A stretch of DNA of 64,000 nt from Branchiostoma floridae. Its lineage: Eukaryota > Chordata > Leptocardii > Amphioxiformes > Branchiostomatidae. Below, in pieces: positions 26,901-36,900 of the stretch. The translations under genes were made by a program, and so were the position numbers. The stretch lies in assembly GCF_000003815.2 (NCBI RefSeq), contig NC_049980.1:13810638-13874637 (forward strand), written 5' to 3'. Below the pieces are notes generated by a model. That model was not told where the DNA came from and ran no database searches. It saw only the letters and a list, made by a program, of their open reading frames with translations. The stretch's first letter is position 1. The number at the start of each line of letters is the position of its first letter.

Positions 26901-29900
26901 AAACAGATCTTCCATATTCCATATACTCAGGAGGCAGCGCCATTCTGAAAGATTCCTTCCTAAAATCGTGGAGCTCTATGCAGCAAGCTTCTTCATAATT
27001 GTTTTTCTGATTGGTATAGCCTACAAGTACGTAGTGGGTAGAGTTAAACGCCTAAAGCACGTCAAAAACCGAACGGAGCCGAACCTCTGCTTGGAGAATA
27101 CGGAGGCGGGGGGGGGGGGGCTCTAGACATTTGATTTAGTGTGAAACTAAGTAATAGCTGAATGTGAATTGCCCAGGCTCCCTTTACACCCATGTACATG
27201 TACATTTTGCATATTGATCGTGTGCAGTTGTGGTAGTAATTGAATGAATCATGTAGATCACGCTGTGCGTATAAAGAACATCACTGTGCACTTCGTTGGG
27301 TTCTCGATGGCGCATCTAACTATTTAATCTACCTAATGGCTCCCCGATGGCTGGTGAGACCCAATAGGAGATCTCAGAGGACAGCTCCAGTGTCAGTGTT
27401 CTGTGATTACTGAGATTCGTTTTTCTTCGATAACATCGCGGTGATTGTGGTAATGACGCCGTTGTGCAGGCGGGAACGTGCCCATTACAATCACTGTTAG
27501 CTAAGCAATGAAACGACAAGAGGCATGTGTTGAGAAGATAAAAAAAAAACACCCCAGCTAAACCTGCTCATCAAATTATTCATCATTCACGGTAGGGCAG
27601 AATTACAACTTGGATATGTTTTTTTGTTTATGAACCAGATCGACTCTATATTTCTTGTCACGAGCGGTGGAAATAAACTCTGGACTCTGGCTAAATTCAT
27701 TTCCTGTCATCTTTCTGGGACCTGTCATCTTGGACACAACTTCCTGTTTGTGTTCCTGGCGCACCTAGCATTCAAATGACGGTAGCAAAACTGCACACCA
27801 GGACAGACAAACATGCACCGATTGATCACAATAACTCTGTTCTCACTGGGGTAACAATCACAGTGGTGCCGCATTCAATTTGCAAGCTAAATCATTTTAG
27901 GGAACCACTGCATAAGACAGGTAACACAGAAATTATGTAACAGAATTAGTTTAATAACAACAGGAACGTCTAATGCGGAAAATGCGGTACAAAAAGATAA
28001 TGGTAGCAAAACTAAGCTATTGGTCACAAATAAACAAGTGGTCGGCATATGATAATGGTGATGAAGAAGAAGAAAATATTCCTTCAAATTGTTGATTTCA
28101 GAAGACATCAAGGGACATAGTTGGCATCGTACGTTAAAAACTTATCTGCTTGGCAGACATTTATTGATCCCAAGTATACTTAAGCTTTGTTTCTGTCTCT
28201 GGAGAGCTAGGGGGAAGAAAATTTATAGCATTTTTAGCTTTGTGACGAGGATATGCTGAATTTGCGCCGCAGCAAACGGCTAACCATTGAGTACAGGGCT
28301 GCTGGAATGATCTGTATGCAAGCCCATCTGACTGTATTTGCCTTTTAGAGCCGTTCTCTCCCATGAGGAGGAAGACGAGACGGCATTAATCTGACAGCAA
28401 ATGGCGCTCTGCCTGCTTTTCAATGTAGACTTTGCCTGCTGCGGACGTCAGCGGCTCAAATTTCTTTCTGACTTTCGCTGGCAGGCTTTGATCCTTCTTT
28501 GTATTAGGCCATACTACCCTGAATACATTGATGTCATCCGCACGCGCATAAATTTTAGTCAGTTTCCAAATAAAAAAAATGCGACGATCCGATCATGCGT
28601 ACAAGGAAGGTGAAAATTAGCAAATATATGTCATAAAATTGCAAAAAACATAGCGGATAATGTACGCTAATTAGCGAATTTCGAAATTAGTCCAAAGGTA
28701 AAGAAGCAGAAGAGCGGAAATGAAGAATTTACCGTTTGGTATGCACTGTTCAACCTTTCTGACCTCTTAGATTCGATAATTAAAGAGAATTTGTTGGCCG
28801 TCCTTTTTCTTCGCGCGTTCGCGTTAGTTTCATGGTTCCCAGAAGATGTCATCCATATAATAAAGTCAGAATGGCCTTATTCATCTCAGTCTGCCCAGCA
28901 TGATGAGGGCAATAAATTCTGCACAACCGCAACACGTTAGCATGTCTTTCTCCACAAGGTTAATAATTCAGATTTCAATTTGTAGCCGTCTGAGGCTGCT
29001 AATCCGCTTCCTTTTGTTCGCCATGTGATATGCCTGTATCCCTTATGCGCGGAATTAAATTTTCACAGGCGGATGAATTGATTTAATCACGGTACACAAC
29101 CCCTGCCACACGATCCCTGCTCCCTGCCCCAGCACGCACGGGCTCTGTCGCGTCTTGTTCTCCGCTTGTCAATCACGGACGTATTTATAGAAAACCCATC
29201 TGCGGCGAAAATTGACGTTCTTTCCATTTTATTTCCTGTGTTACACATGGGGGGACGCCTGTTGCTCGTGAAAAGGGCACCTTTGCAACGAACAGTATGA
29301 GACTCCCATTCATACATTTCTTTTCGGAATAAGCTCTGGATAGTAGTAACTTAATTAGAAGCATGAGCATTATCGTAAAATTATGACTTTAAGAAAATAC
29401 TAAATCCCCAACAAGGCTATATCTCTAAAAGATAACAGGACAGGACAGAAAAGGACAGGAGCCGTATAAAAAATGATGTGTGAGTCTGTATGGGCTGTAT
29501 TTTGACTCTATGAGATCCATTTATGATATATAACTTTATGTGAAATGTGTACATTTATTCATGCTAGAATTATTATATACGAAAAAAATTGAAATATGTA
29601 CCCTTGTTTCTGAACCTGCGCGGCATAGATGGTAATAAGAGGTATCACAATATGTTGTCCATTCTAAAACTGTCCCTGGTGCTGAATACCGTCCACTCTA
29701 ACATTACTGTCCCTGTCCCTGGTGCTGAATACCGTCCACTCTAACATTACTGTCCCTGTCATTGGTGCTGAATACCATCCACTCTAACACTACTGTCCCT
29801 GTCCCTGGTGCTGAATACCGTCCACACTAACATTACTGTCCCTGTCCATGGTGCTAAATACAGGCCACTTTTGCTTCACTGCTTCTCCCCTGATGTTGAA

Positions 29901-31271
29901 TTACGTCCATTATATCAGTGAGGGCTAATTGGCCCGAAAGGACAAACAGACGTTACAAAGGCTGCTCTTGAATTTCCCTGCTCCATTTAAACCGAAATGG
30001 GTTTTGATCTACCTACACCCTACTAGTACTCTTTGAATATGTTCTGTGGGTTATTTTATGTTCTTTATGTGTGGATTTCCTGTAGTCAGTTTAAGAGAGT
30101 ATATCCATGCCCGCTGTCCTTCAGACCACCTCTTCAACAAACGCTATGATCCACCCATAGGTACCTTTAGGACTGAGGTCTTGACAAATTCACCCATTTC
30201 ATGCCATGATGGATTATAAGCGATGTAGTTGGTCGTTACCGACTTCGATTTTTCTTTTGAAAGGTTACGTTTAATCGTACAGCCGTCCACACACAGCCCT
30301 CGCACGATACCTGGGGGATTTAGTCTTCAAACAAAGCCGGGACCAGAGTGGGGCTCGCCAGGCGCCACCAGAGACCAACAACAAATCCACAGGAGCGCCG
30401 GGAGGGTGCGGTTCTGTTTGGATGTGGCTTTATTCCGTGTGTATGTTTCTGATTGATCGAGTTCGTCGTCGAGACTGAATAATGCAATCTAGTGCAATAA
30501 TACACTCATGTCCAGTGGGACTGTACGTATAATTAATGTAATACATATATATCTGGTGAAAGAACTCGAAACAATGTCGAGGGGGGCTTCTTCTTAACAG
30601 TCTTGAGTTCTCGATCTCTCTCTCTTTGCAGGGAGGTGAAATCGCATTCAAATTGCACTAGGGTTTCTCCATACAAATATCTTTGGTGCAGCGAATACTA
30701 TATCCTATCTAGGACAAACCTAGTGTTGTAGTTAGTGATATTTTATATTCACACATGTTTTTCCGTTGAATTGTATTACAGTAAACAGTTAATTCTGAAA
30801 AATCATTACATTCCTGATGCCCTTTCGTTTATCAATTTTGGCAGTAGTATATCATGGTATTGTGGTTTGCATACATTGTATATCATTTCATCACTGTTCA
30901 GCCATATATAACTTGTGGGCTTGGCGTAGAAAGATCAGTCCACCAATCTACAGCAATGGAAAATCCTTTCATTACTTTAAGTTCCTTCGTTCAGCTCAAC
31001 AGAAATGCCTCAATAAGATAAGGTCAAATTCTCAGGCATGTCTAAATTGAATCAGAACTCAACTCAATCTATCAAAATTGTCTGAAATGACTGATTTCCA
31101 ACAGCAATCTGCTTCATCTCGTGGAACCGAGGTCTATTATCCTCCGGAGTGAAATTGAAATCTGTGGTTCACGTGGCGTTACGGTGACAAGCCCCGAACA
31201 TTTTACCTTCGATGTTTTACCTTTTAAGTTTTGCTTTCGATGCCATATGTGCGTTTGCGTGTGTGTATGTA

Positions 31272-31341
<70 letters not shown>

Positions 31342-31352
31342 CGTTTGCGTGT

Positions 31353-31421
<69 letters not shown>

Positions 31422-33956
31422 CGTGCGTAGTAGTAGTAGATAGCTATCGGGAAAGAAAGTAGATGGATGTTTTGAAACCACAGAGAAATTTTTTAAACTT
31501 TGTAATTGACGGATAGTTGTGATTTTGGGTGTATAGATAGTTTCAAGTCATTAACGTATTTTCATGCCTCAACCGAAACAAAGGACAATACGTTACTATC
31601 AAATACAAAGCAAATTATACTTATCTTAAATATGAAAACAGAGTTGTGAAAACGAGAAATATTTTCAAGTCCATTTAAATGATAGAGTGATGGCGCCTAT
31701 GCTTAGATCGTAATTTTATGCTTAGATCGTAATTAAAATTACGATCTAAGCATTGGCGCTGATAAGTTTTCAGAACTAAAGTAAGAGTTGCTAATTGTTA
31801 ACGAGGGGCATTTTAGAAGTAAACGCAATAAGTATCATCTGACATATTATCACCGTAAGTAACAATTGTCATGAGTATGCCGAACCATTCATGTGAAACC
31901 GACATTGTGTACGTTTCGCCTCGTTAGTTCTGACCAATAACAGGACGGTGTCCTTGTCTGCCAATAACGCTACATATTTCCGCCACAAATTGGTACAACC
32001 ACAAAACGAATCAAATCCAGATTACAAATTACGGGAATGATTTGCACATCTTGTTCAGGGGGCATGACCGGCGGGTCGGCGGCGGGGTGTGCGGCTTAGC
32101 CTGGAGGGTTAATAATGACGACCTGGGCACGATTAATGCACACTTACTCAGAGAGTAGACTGAAGTGCTTCTTCACAGAAGAAAGAGTGGGAGTGCGCAA
32201 TAATCAATCTCTCTCCAACGGCTTGAAATTGAGTGCAATGGATTCATTGTAGTCTAAGTGAAAGAACACATAGCTCTGTTGCGTAACACCTGATGTTTTG
32301 GACGGCCAGGATGTTTGAGGCATGATAGCTTACGTTGTGGACGGAACAATACTACATACATTCAATAAGATATCATGTCAGCGAGAGAACGCAGACTAAA
32401 GCAGCATACCTTATTGACATGTAAACCTGCTGCTGGCAGGAGCCAGACAGATCAGGAGTGACTGGAGATGACCTGAGTATGTGATATGCCACATTAACGG
32501 GCAGACCGGAGGAGAAGATAATGTAGCTGATGGAGAATACATACAGTCAGTAACCAAGTAGTAGCATTTCCTGCTCCCCAGGGTCCAATTTAATGAGGCT
32601 ATTCCATCCACAAGTGTTTGAGTTTTATCTGCATGACCGACATTCACATCGGTACAAAACTCGCACTTCGTGACATCCAATCTGTTTTCATGAAAGTGTC
32701 ATTCACGTATGCTCTACGGTTGCTTTATGTATGTGTAAAGATCGGGTTTTATGTAGTGTCGTGACTAGAAAAACTGTGTACCTGATGAGACCTGCATGAA
32801 CTCTTATGTTCATGTACAACATGAATGGGTACCATTCAATGCCAAGGACGAAATGGATGCCATCGTTTTCACTTCAGGTGCTATTGCAAGCGAGTAGCAG
32901 GAAACAGCAATTTCGTAAGTGATTGTTTTTTCCAGAAACATCTGTTACTCCGTAACCTAAAGCACTGTACAGTGTGTAGGGATAACAGTGGATATCTAGT
33001 TTACGAACTTAGCATGTACCTATTAATGTATTACACTCACTCGAATTTTACTGTCCCTGTCTCTGGTGCTGAATACCGTCCACTCTAATATTACTGTCCT
33101 TGTGGCTTGTGCTGAGTACCGTCCACTTTTACATGGACCCTGGTGCTGAATACTGGCCACTATAACATCATTACCCTGTCCCTGGTGCTGAATACGGTCC
33201 ATTCTGACGTAACTGTCCCTGTCCCTGGTGCTGAATATGCCCACTTGAAAATAACGGTCGGTCCCTATCCCTGATATGCTTAAGTTTTGACTAAATCATA
33301 TTGTACATCTAACAGTATATTGGATTTCTATAAATATTCTGTACATTCAGCAGGGTCATGTTACATATCGGAAGAACAAGGCAATGAAAAGCTTTTACGT
33401 GCATATAAACTGGTAAATGATAACTTTTAAACGGTCGCACTCCATACCCGTAAAACAGTAATGTTACATCTACGATATCCAACATCACACACAGTAGCTT
33501 TTACTGAGAGTTGCAATAGAAATTCCCTAAGATTGATTTTCTCCGCTGAAGACCCGAGTATGTGATATATCACTAATGTTACACTCGGACAGTGATTTTT
33601 CTTGCATCCGCTCGTCAACAAGCCATTCCTCAACTAGCTGCATCGTTACATTGATTATGTGTAGCTTTCCAGAGGATTTCCTCATGTAGAGGGGGACATA
33701 AAGACATAAATGGAAGCTCACGATATTCATTTTGTAACCTACAGGCTTACGATAAGACTTCCCATATCAGCAGTAATATACCGTTCTATAGACGTTAGGC
33801 AGTCCGCATGTGGAGTCTACTCTGCTCTAAGCCCGGTACAACGCCCCTGTTCCATAACTGATGCCTCCTATAGAAACATGATCAAGGTGACTTACCGGAG
33901 GATATGATTGTGATTCCACGGATCAGGAAGATGAAGAGAGCGGCTTCTCTCTTCAT
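11860..33956 (-). CDS. Ig-superfamily transmembrane receptor with cytoplasmic SH3 domain
   Basis: Nine coding exons on the minus strand: 33956-33896, 22259-21915, 20554-20261, 19158-18880, 17965-17711, 14721-14656, 13095-12916, 12583-12429 and 11949-11860 (stop). All introns have GT-AG ends and all phases join, giving about 574 residues. Order: signal peptide (1-20), V-type Ig (about 21-135), Ig (about 136-233), Ig (about 234-326), transmembrane helix (about 335-360), basic stop-transfer KRRKR, Tyr-containing juxtamembrane tail, SH3 (about 436-490), then Pro-rich tail with PPLPPKK and KKPPLPP. The ectodomain predicts cell-surface adhesion or recognition; the tail predicts SH3-based scaffolding. 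The architecture is inferred from the sequence. I recall no vertebrate Ig receptor with an intrinsic SH3 domain. UTRs and promoter are not defined. Confidence 0.85.
12429..12583 (-). CDS. Ig-SH3 receptor exon 8: proline-rich tail
   Basis: Enters in phase 1 and leaves in phase 0. It encodes KPQPPKKVPDVP and LPPLPPKKIPQ. The second fits the class II SH3-ligand consensus PxxPx(K/R). It ends in a Gln-rich stretch (SQLQQYLQ). Confidence 0.8.
12916..13095 (-). CDS. Ig-SH3 receptor exon 7: SH3 domain
   Basis: One symmetrical phase 1-1 exon of 60 residues carries a full SH3 fold: ALYDY (RT loop start), EDELTLQTGD, the tandem Trp with Gly (RWWLGY), GSIGIFP and the terminal PSEYVELI. All residues of the usual ligand groove (ALYDY Tyrs, Trp, Pro, Tyr) are present, so it should bind PxxP peptides. 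Confidence 0.93.
13163..13464. mobile_element. Fold-back MITE-like element in the SH3-side intron
   Basis: The left arm (from GATTTACACGTGCGTATATATTC, 13,166 on) and the right arm (ending GAATATATACGCACATGTAAACC) are long imperfect inverted repeats. Inside them lie a second inverted pair, TTAGTCTTTACCAGACTCCACAG / CTGTGGAGCCTGGTAGAGTCTAA, and a central segment. It is about 300 bp and non-coding. Related copies lie at 1,362-1,585 and 365-560. Confidence 0.65.
14370..14462. repeat. Short tandem repeat of ATGTACATGCATCTAAATC units
   Basis: Three to four imperfect copies of ATGTACATGCATCTAAATCAT. It lies in the receptor intron upstream (in + coordinates, left) of exon 6. Confidence 0.6.
14656..14721 (-). 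CDS. Ig-SH3 receptor exon 6: short linker exon
   Basis: A 66-bp phase 1-1 exon between good splice sites (CCCACAG| and |GTACAG). It encodes a polar linker with one Tyr (TSAYESFK) and a basic end (KKNRKE). Because it is symmetrical it could be skipped without a frameshift. Confidence 0.7.
17711..17965 (-). CDS. Ig-SH3 receptor exon 5: transmembrane helix and juxtamembrane tail
   Basis: The exon opens with a short Pro/Thr stalk. About 25 uncharged residues follow (VIAIIAGATLGGVILIAALL...), including small-residue spacing suited to helix packing, and then the basic stop-transfer KRRKRDQ. The tail has tyrosines in FSFYYKAG and HFEYVAKEE, possible phosphorylation sites. Phase 1-1. Confidence 0.88.
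18880..19158 (-). CDS. Ig-SH3 receptor exon 4: third Ig domain (I-set)
   Basis: A symmetrical phase 1-1 exon of 93 residues. It has an I-set pattern: EGGNVQLQC, PRITWSRGG, LLVRSVRKNNTGDYIC and SASNGLGS. Both disulfide cysteines are present, with one N-glycosylation sequon (NNT). Confidence 0.9.
20261..20554 (-). CDS. Ig-SH3 receptor exon 3: second Ig domain
   Basis: A symmetrical phase 1-1 exon of 98 residues. Canonical disulfide cysteines are present (TLNCIV and GTYTCMA), as are the core Trp (LYWMKNG) and GEDSGTY in strand F. Potential N-glycosylation sites: NVT, NVS, NDS. C2/I-set type by appearance. Confidence 0.88.
21915..22259 (-). CDS. Ig-SH3 receptor exon 2: V-type Ig domain lacking both canonical cysteines
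   Basis: A symmetrical phase 1-1 exon encodes one Ig fold of 115 residues. V-set hallmarks are present: GDPVTL (strand B), LTLTWHKV (strand C Trp), SLRIRNV and GDEGLYVITV (strands E-F, the D-x-G-x-Y motif). The strand-B Cys is Ala (TLRASY) and the strand-F Cys is Ile (YVITV). No Cys occurs anywhere in the domain. Paired loss is known in CEACAM N domains and the first domain of CD2/SLAM proteins. Confidence 0.85.
25779..26023 (+). mobile_element. tRNA-derived SINE with (TAAC)n tail
   Basis: The tRNA-like head has a box A-like TGGCCAAGTGAGTAG and box B GAGTTCGATCTCC. An unrelated body of about 150 bp follows, ending GCGGCCCAAGGGCTAGTCATGG and then TTAACTAACTAACTGA. Head, body and simple-sequence tail together are the classic SINE layout, and the element looks full length. 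Confidence 0.75.
28665..28676. promoter_or_regulatory. Palindromic homeodomain-type site in receptor intron 1
   Basis: CGCTAATTAGCG is a perfect 12-bp palindrome centred on TAATTA, the core bound by paired-type homeodomain dimers. It sits in a non-repetitive stretch (28.2-29.3 kb). Function is inferred only. Confidence 0.3.
29655..29875. repeat. 43-bp minisatellite, array 1
   Basis: The motif GTGCTGAATACCGTCCACTC recurs at 29,679, 29,722, 29,765, 29,808 and 29,851 (last copy diverged), an exact 43-bp period. The unit also contains ACTGTCCCTGTCCCTG. Confidence 0.92.
31270..31430. repeat. (GT)n microsatellite
   Basis: About 160 bp of nearly pure GT with GCGT/TATGT interruptions. It produces long Cys/Val and His/Thr open frames on the two strands that are not genes. 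Confidence 0.97.
31692..31759. repeat. Perfect palindrome with extra direct copy
   Basis: ATGCTTAGATCGTAATT (31,718-31,734) is exactly inverted at 31,737-31,753 with a 2-base loop. A second direct copy lies just left (about 31,698-31,715), and the outer ends TGGCGCC / TTGGCGCT also pair. Confidence 0.9.
33050..33250. repeat. 43-bp minisatellite, array 2
   Basis: The same unit as at 29,655, with GTGCTGA at 33,066, 33,109, 33,143, 33,185 and 33,228. Spacing is 43, 34, 42 and 43 bp, so one unit has a deletion. It lies 3.2 kb from array 1 in the same intron. Confidence 0.9.
33896..33956 (-). CDS. Ig-SH3 receptor exon 1: signal peptide
   Basis: ATG at 33,956 is followed by MKREAALFIFLI..., a basic N-terminus and a hydrophobic core, 20 codons plus one base, then the donor G|GTAAGT. 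Phase 1 joins the Ig exon at 22,259 to give ...SS-V-TAGD. Start choice: this is the only nearby ATG that yields a signal peptide in the right phase. An 11.6-kb intron follows. Confidence 0.7.
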
Positions 33957-36900
33957 GGGTCCGTCAAGTCGTTGCCCTTTTCCGGTGGCACACGGCTACC
34001 TTGTCCCCGGTACGGATCTCAGCGCGTCTGTCAGGCTCACGACACGGCCTTGTGCGCGCCCGGCGAGCCTCCCGTGAGACCTTTGCTTCTGATTAGCTTG
34101 ATGAATGTGAGCCCAGGTTGGTAGTTACCCCGTAGAGAGCGCCTATCACATCTCCTCTATCGAGAGGTGGAGAGAGCTCGACTGCCTGTAGTATCCGTAG
34201 AGGCGCTTAATTGAAACTAACGGTCACCGAAACCCCAGGGTTTGATCGGCCGCGGGGAGAGAGCGGTGTCCCGCTGACTCTTCCCGTCAGAGCTCGGCGT
34301 ACCTGTGATGTCGGAGGGTCAGAAGCTCTCTTTTTGCCCTTCCAACAGAACCTTTTTTACTCTCCGACAGCCGATACTGAACCGGCCCAGCGCCGGCAAT
34401 CTGGTCTCGCGGGTCGTCCCGGCATGCCGCGGGGCAGGCTTGTAAGCTCAAGATAAGCGAGATTGCCATGGCAACCAGGGGTTTTTGCTCATGGGACAGA
34501 TCTTGTCGTCTGATAGTGACGCGTGCTTATATGTCATGTAGGACAGGTCAGCCAAAGATCCCTCCCAAATATTCCGGACCGACATGAAAGTCAAAAGAGC
34601 AAAACCCAAAGGTTTTCCGTGGAGAATATTTTTGACTAGTCCGACCTCCGGGGTAGATATGTTAAGTTACCTTCAGCTAGGGTGTGGTCAGCACAGTAAT
34701 GTTTTATTAGAAACTATGTTACAAAGCTACCGAACATAGTTGCTTGAATTTTTAAATGAACTCTTTTGAACTTTTATGACAGAATGACATAGTATAGCTA
34801 GATTAATACCCAATATTTGAAACATTTGGAACGTTATGGTAAGTATGATTCCAGGCGTGACTACGACGAGGTTGTCGCTTGAGCATATTATATAGGATTA
34901 GGCATATAGGATTTTGCAATATCAAAACAGCGTTGTTTTCCATCCCCAATTGACTCAGGTACACGGGTTTATATTTTTCTCTTCCCTGCCTAAATCCATG
35001 CCCACACTAATGTTCAACTGGTGCTCCGTGCCCTTTATTCGACCCTACCAGCCTATGCAGACCCTTACACCCACCGCACGTGCCGAAACCATCACTATAA
35101 TCTCCGCGTACGACTTCACCTCGGTCTCACAAAGATAAGGTAGCAGGCAATGTAGCGCGGCGAATGGTCGGCAGCCTATCTTTCCCCACAGGCTAATTCT
35201 GAAGCAACAGTAGCGGGTGATTTGGGCTGTGCGCGTGCCCTCTGTGGCGTTAATTTTCCTCCTAATTTAATTCCAGTCAAGGCCTGAAAGAAGAGGCGGG
35301 GGTAGGGACGCATCAAGTGTATAATAATTGGAGCCGCGGGTAGCTGGCGCAGTCACGGCAGCGCTAGCTGTTTCATCCGGAATTAAAAGTGGGCAGTGGT
35401 TTCTCATCTCCATGTTGTAATACGGCTTAGTGTGCGTGTAGAACAGGTTGTACATCAATGTGGGCGTAGCTGGGAATACAGAGGTTTAGAAACGCAGTAG
35501 ACAATGAGGTTTTGTTCATATTTCCCCGCAAGCGCTTAGACCGCGCTGGGTGGTGAATTCAGCACGACCCCTGCAGTGCGAGGTCATGTACTGCATTATC
35601 ATCTCCTGCTCCAGAGAGGCTTCCCATGCTGATAACATGCAGAACCGCCGTATATGGTCAAACTATTGTGCTTTTGATTACGTACTCATCCCCACCTTTG
35701 AAGCTAAATCATTCGCGATTTCAATTCCTCAGAAAGAATATCCTCTTCTAATCATCTTTTCTTCCATACAACGCTTTTGAATCTCATCCATCCTAGTTCA
35801 GCTTCACTGAATCTATTACTTGGATCTTCTGATTCGTTCCATTTTTATCATCGTATATAAAGAACATGTATTTGTTTAGGCATCAACGTAAGGCTAGGAG
35901 ACAAAATACTGTGTCTGATGACGCAAATATTTGAAGCTGTTGAGGCCGAAACATGTACAGGGCTTCATGTCTAAAATGAACGCCATTTCCACTGTATCAA
36001 GCACTGCCACACCTCTAGAGTTTCCAATGTAGGGGATATTTCTTTAGTATTTAAGTTGTAATGCAAAATACTAGACACTGACTAGATATTTTAATGTCCA
36101 ATGAAGATTGGTTAGTTTTGCTCATTTTTTCTTGATAGAACAGGATATTCATGAGTAGAAAGTGAATGCAGCACGTTCGTCTCTTCTAACGCTCGTCTCT
36201 GCTAAAGCTCTCTCTTCTAAATCACGTCTCTTCTAAAGTTCGTCCCTTCCAAAGCTCAATCTCACTTCCGCATTACACTTGTACCTGCTTCAGGCACAGG
36301 AAGCTACAGAAGGCGGAAACAACGTTTCTAGGGGAAGAAATCAGGACGCCCCGTCTAAAAACCACTTCAAAATCAAATCTCCGCCATCCCTTCGACGGTA
36401 TCCATCTTCCCTAATCATTTCTCCGTCCATTTATCTCTCCAAACCCGAACCATTTTTACGAGAATTACAAAGGCACAGACGACGTTTGAAGTCGTGAGGA
36501 GCGAGCCTTATCTCTCCCCACTTCCCTTGCAACAGTGATTGAAAGTCATCAGCGGTACTCCAGATAACCCGCCGGTACTGATCACTCAGGGGCCTGCCAG
36601 CCTTTCATCTTCCACACGGGCCCCCACGGTCAAACACGACTCATTTACGTGATGGAAGCGCCGCGAAAAAGTGGCACTGAAAAATATACATCATATACAT
36701 CATCTCAAAGAGATGAAATACTCCTGAGGAGCTGATCTTTGCAATCGCGAGTTTCCATCGTCATGGGACATTGGGTGTGATAAATACGTACTCCACATGA
36801 TTTAATGGTGTTTTCAGGGCATACACACCCAACTGGCGCCATGGCTGTGGATAAATCCCGTACTACAAGTGCAGCACTACTGTGAACTTCGACATCTAAT

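Larger units (their letters stand above)
22260..33895 (-). other. Large first intron of the Ig-SH3 receptor
   Basis: 11.6 kb with no supported exon. It holds a tRNA-derived SINE (25,779), a fragment of the 639-808 fold-back family (about 27,040-27,095), two loci of the same 43-bp minisatellite (29,655 and 33,050), a GT microsatellite (31,276), a small palindrome (31,692), and GC-balanced stretches near 28.2-29.3 kb and 32.0-32.4 kb that look more like regulatory DNA than repeats. The last point is only an impression. Confidence 0.5.

Noticed and set aside
31212-31481. Long open frames on both strands reading Cys-Val or His-Thr repeats
   Set aside because: They are translations of a GT/CA microsatellite; the same holds at 47,260-47,680 and 2,157-2,584.
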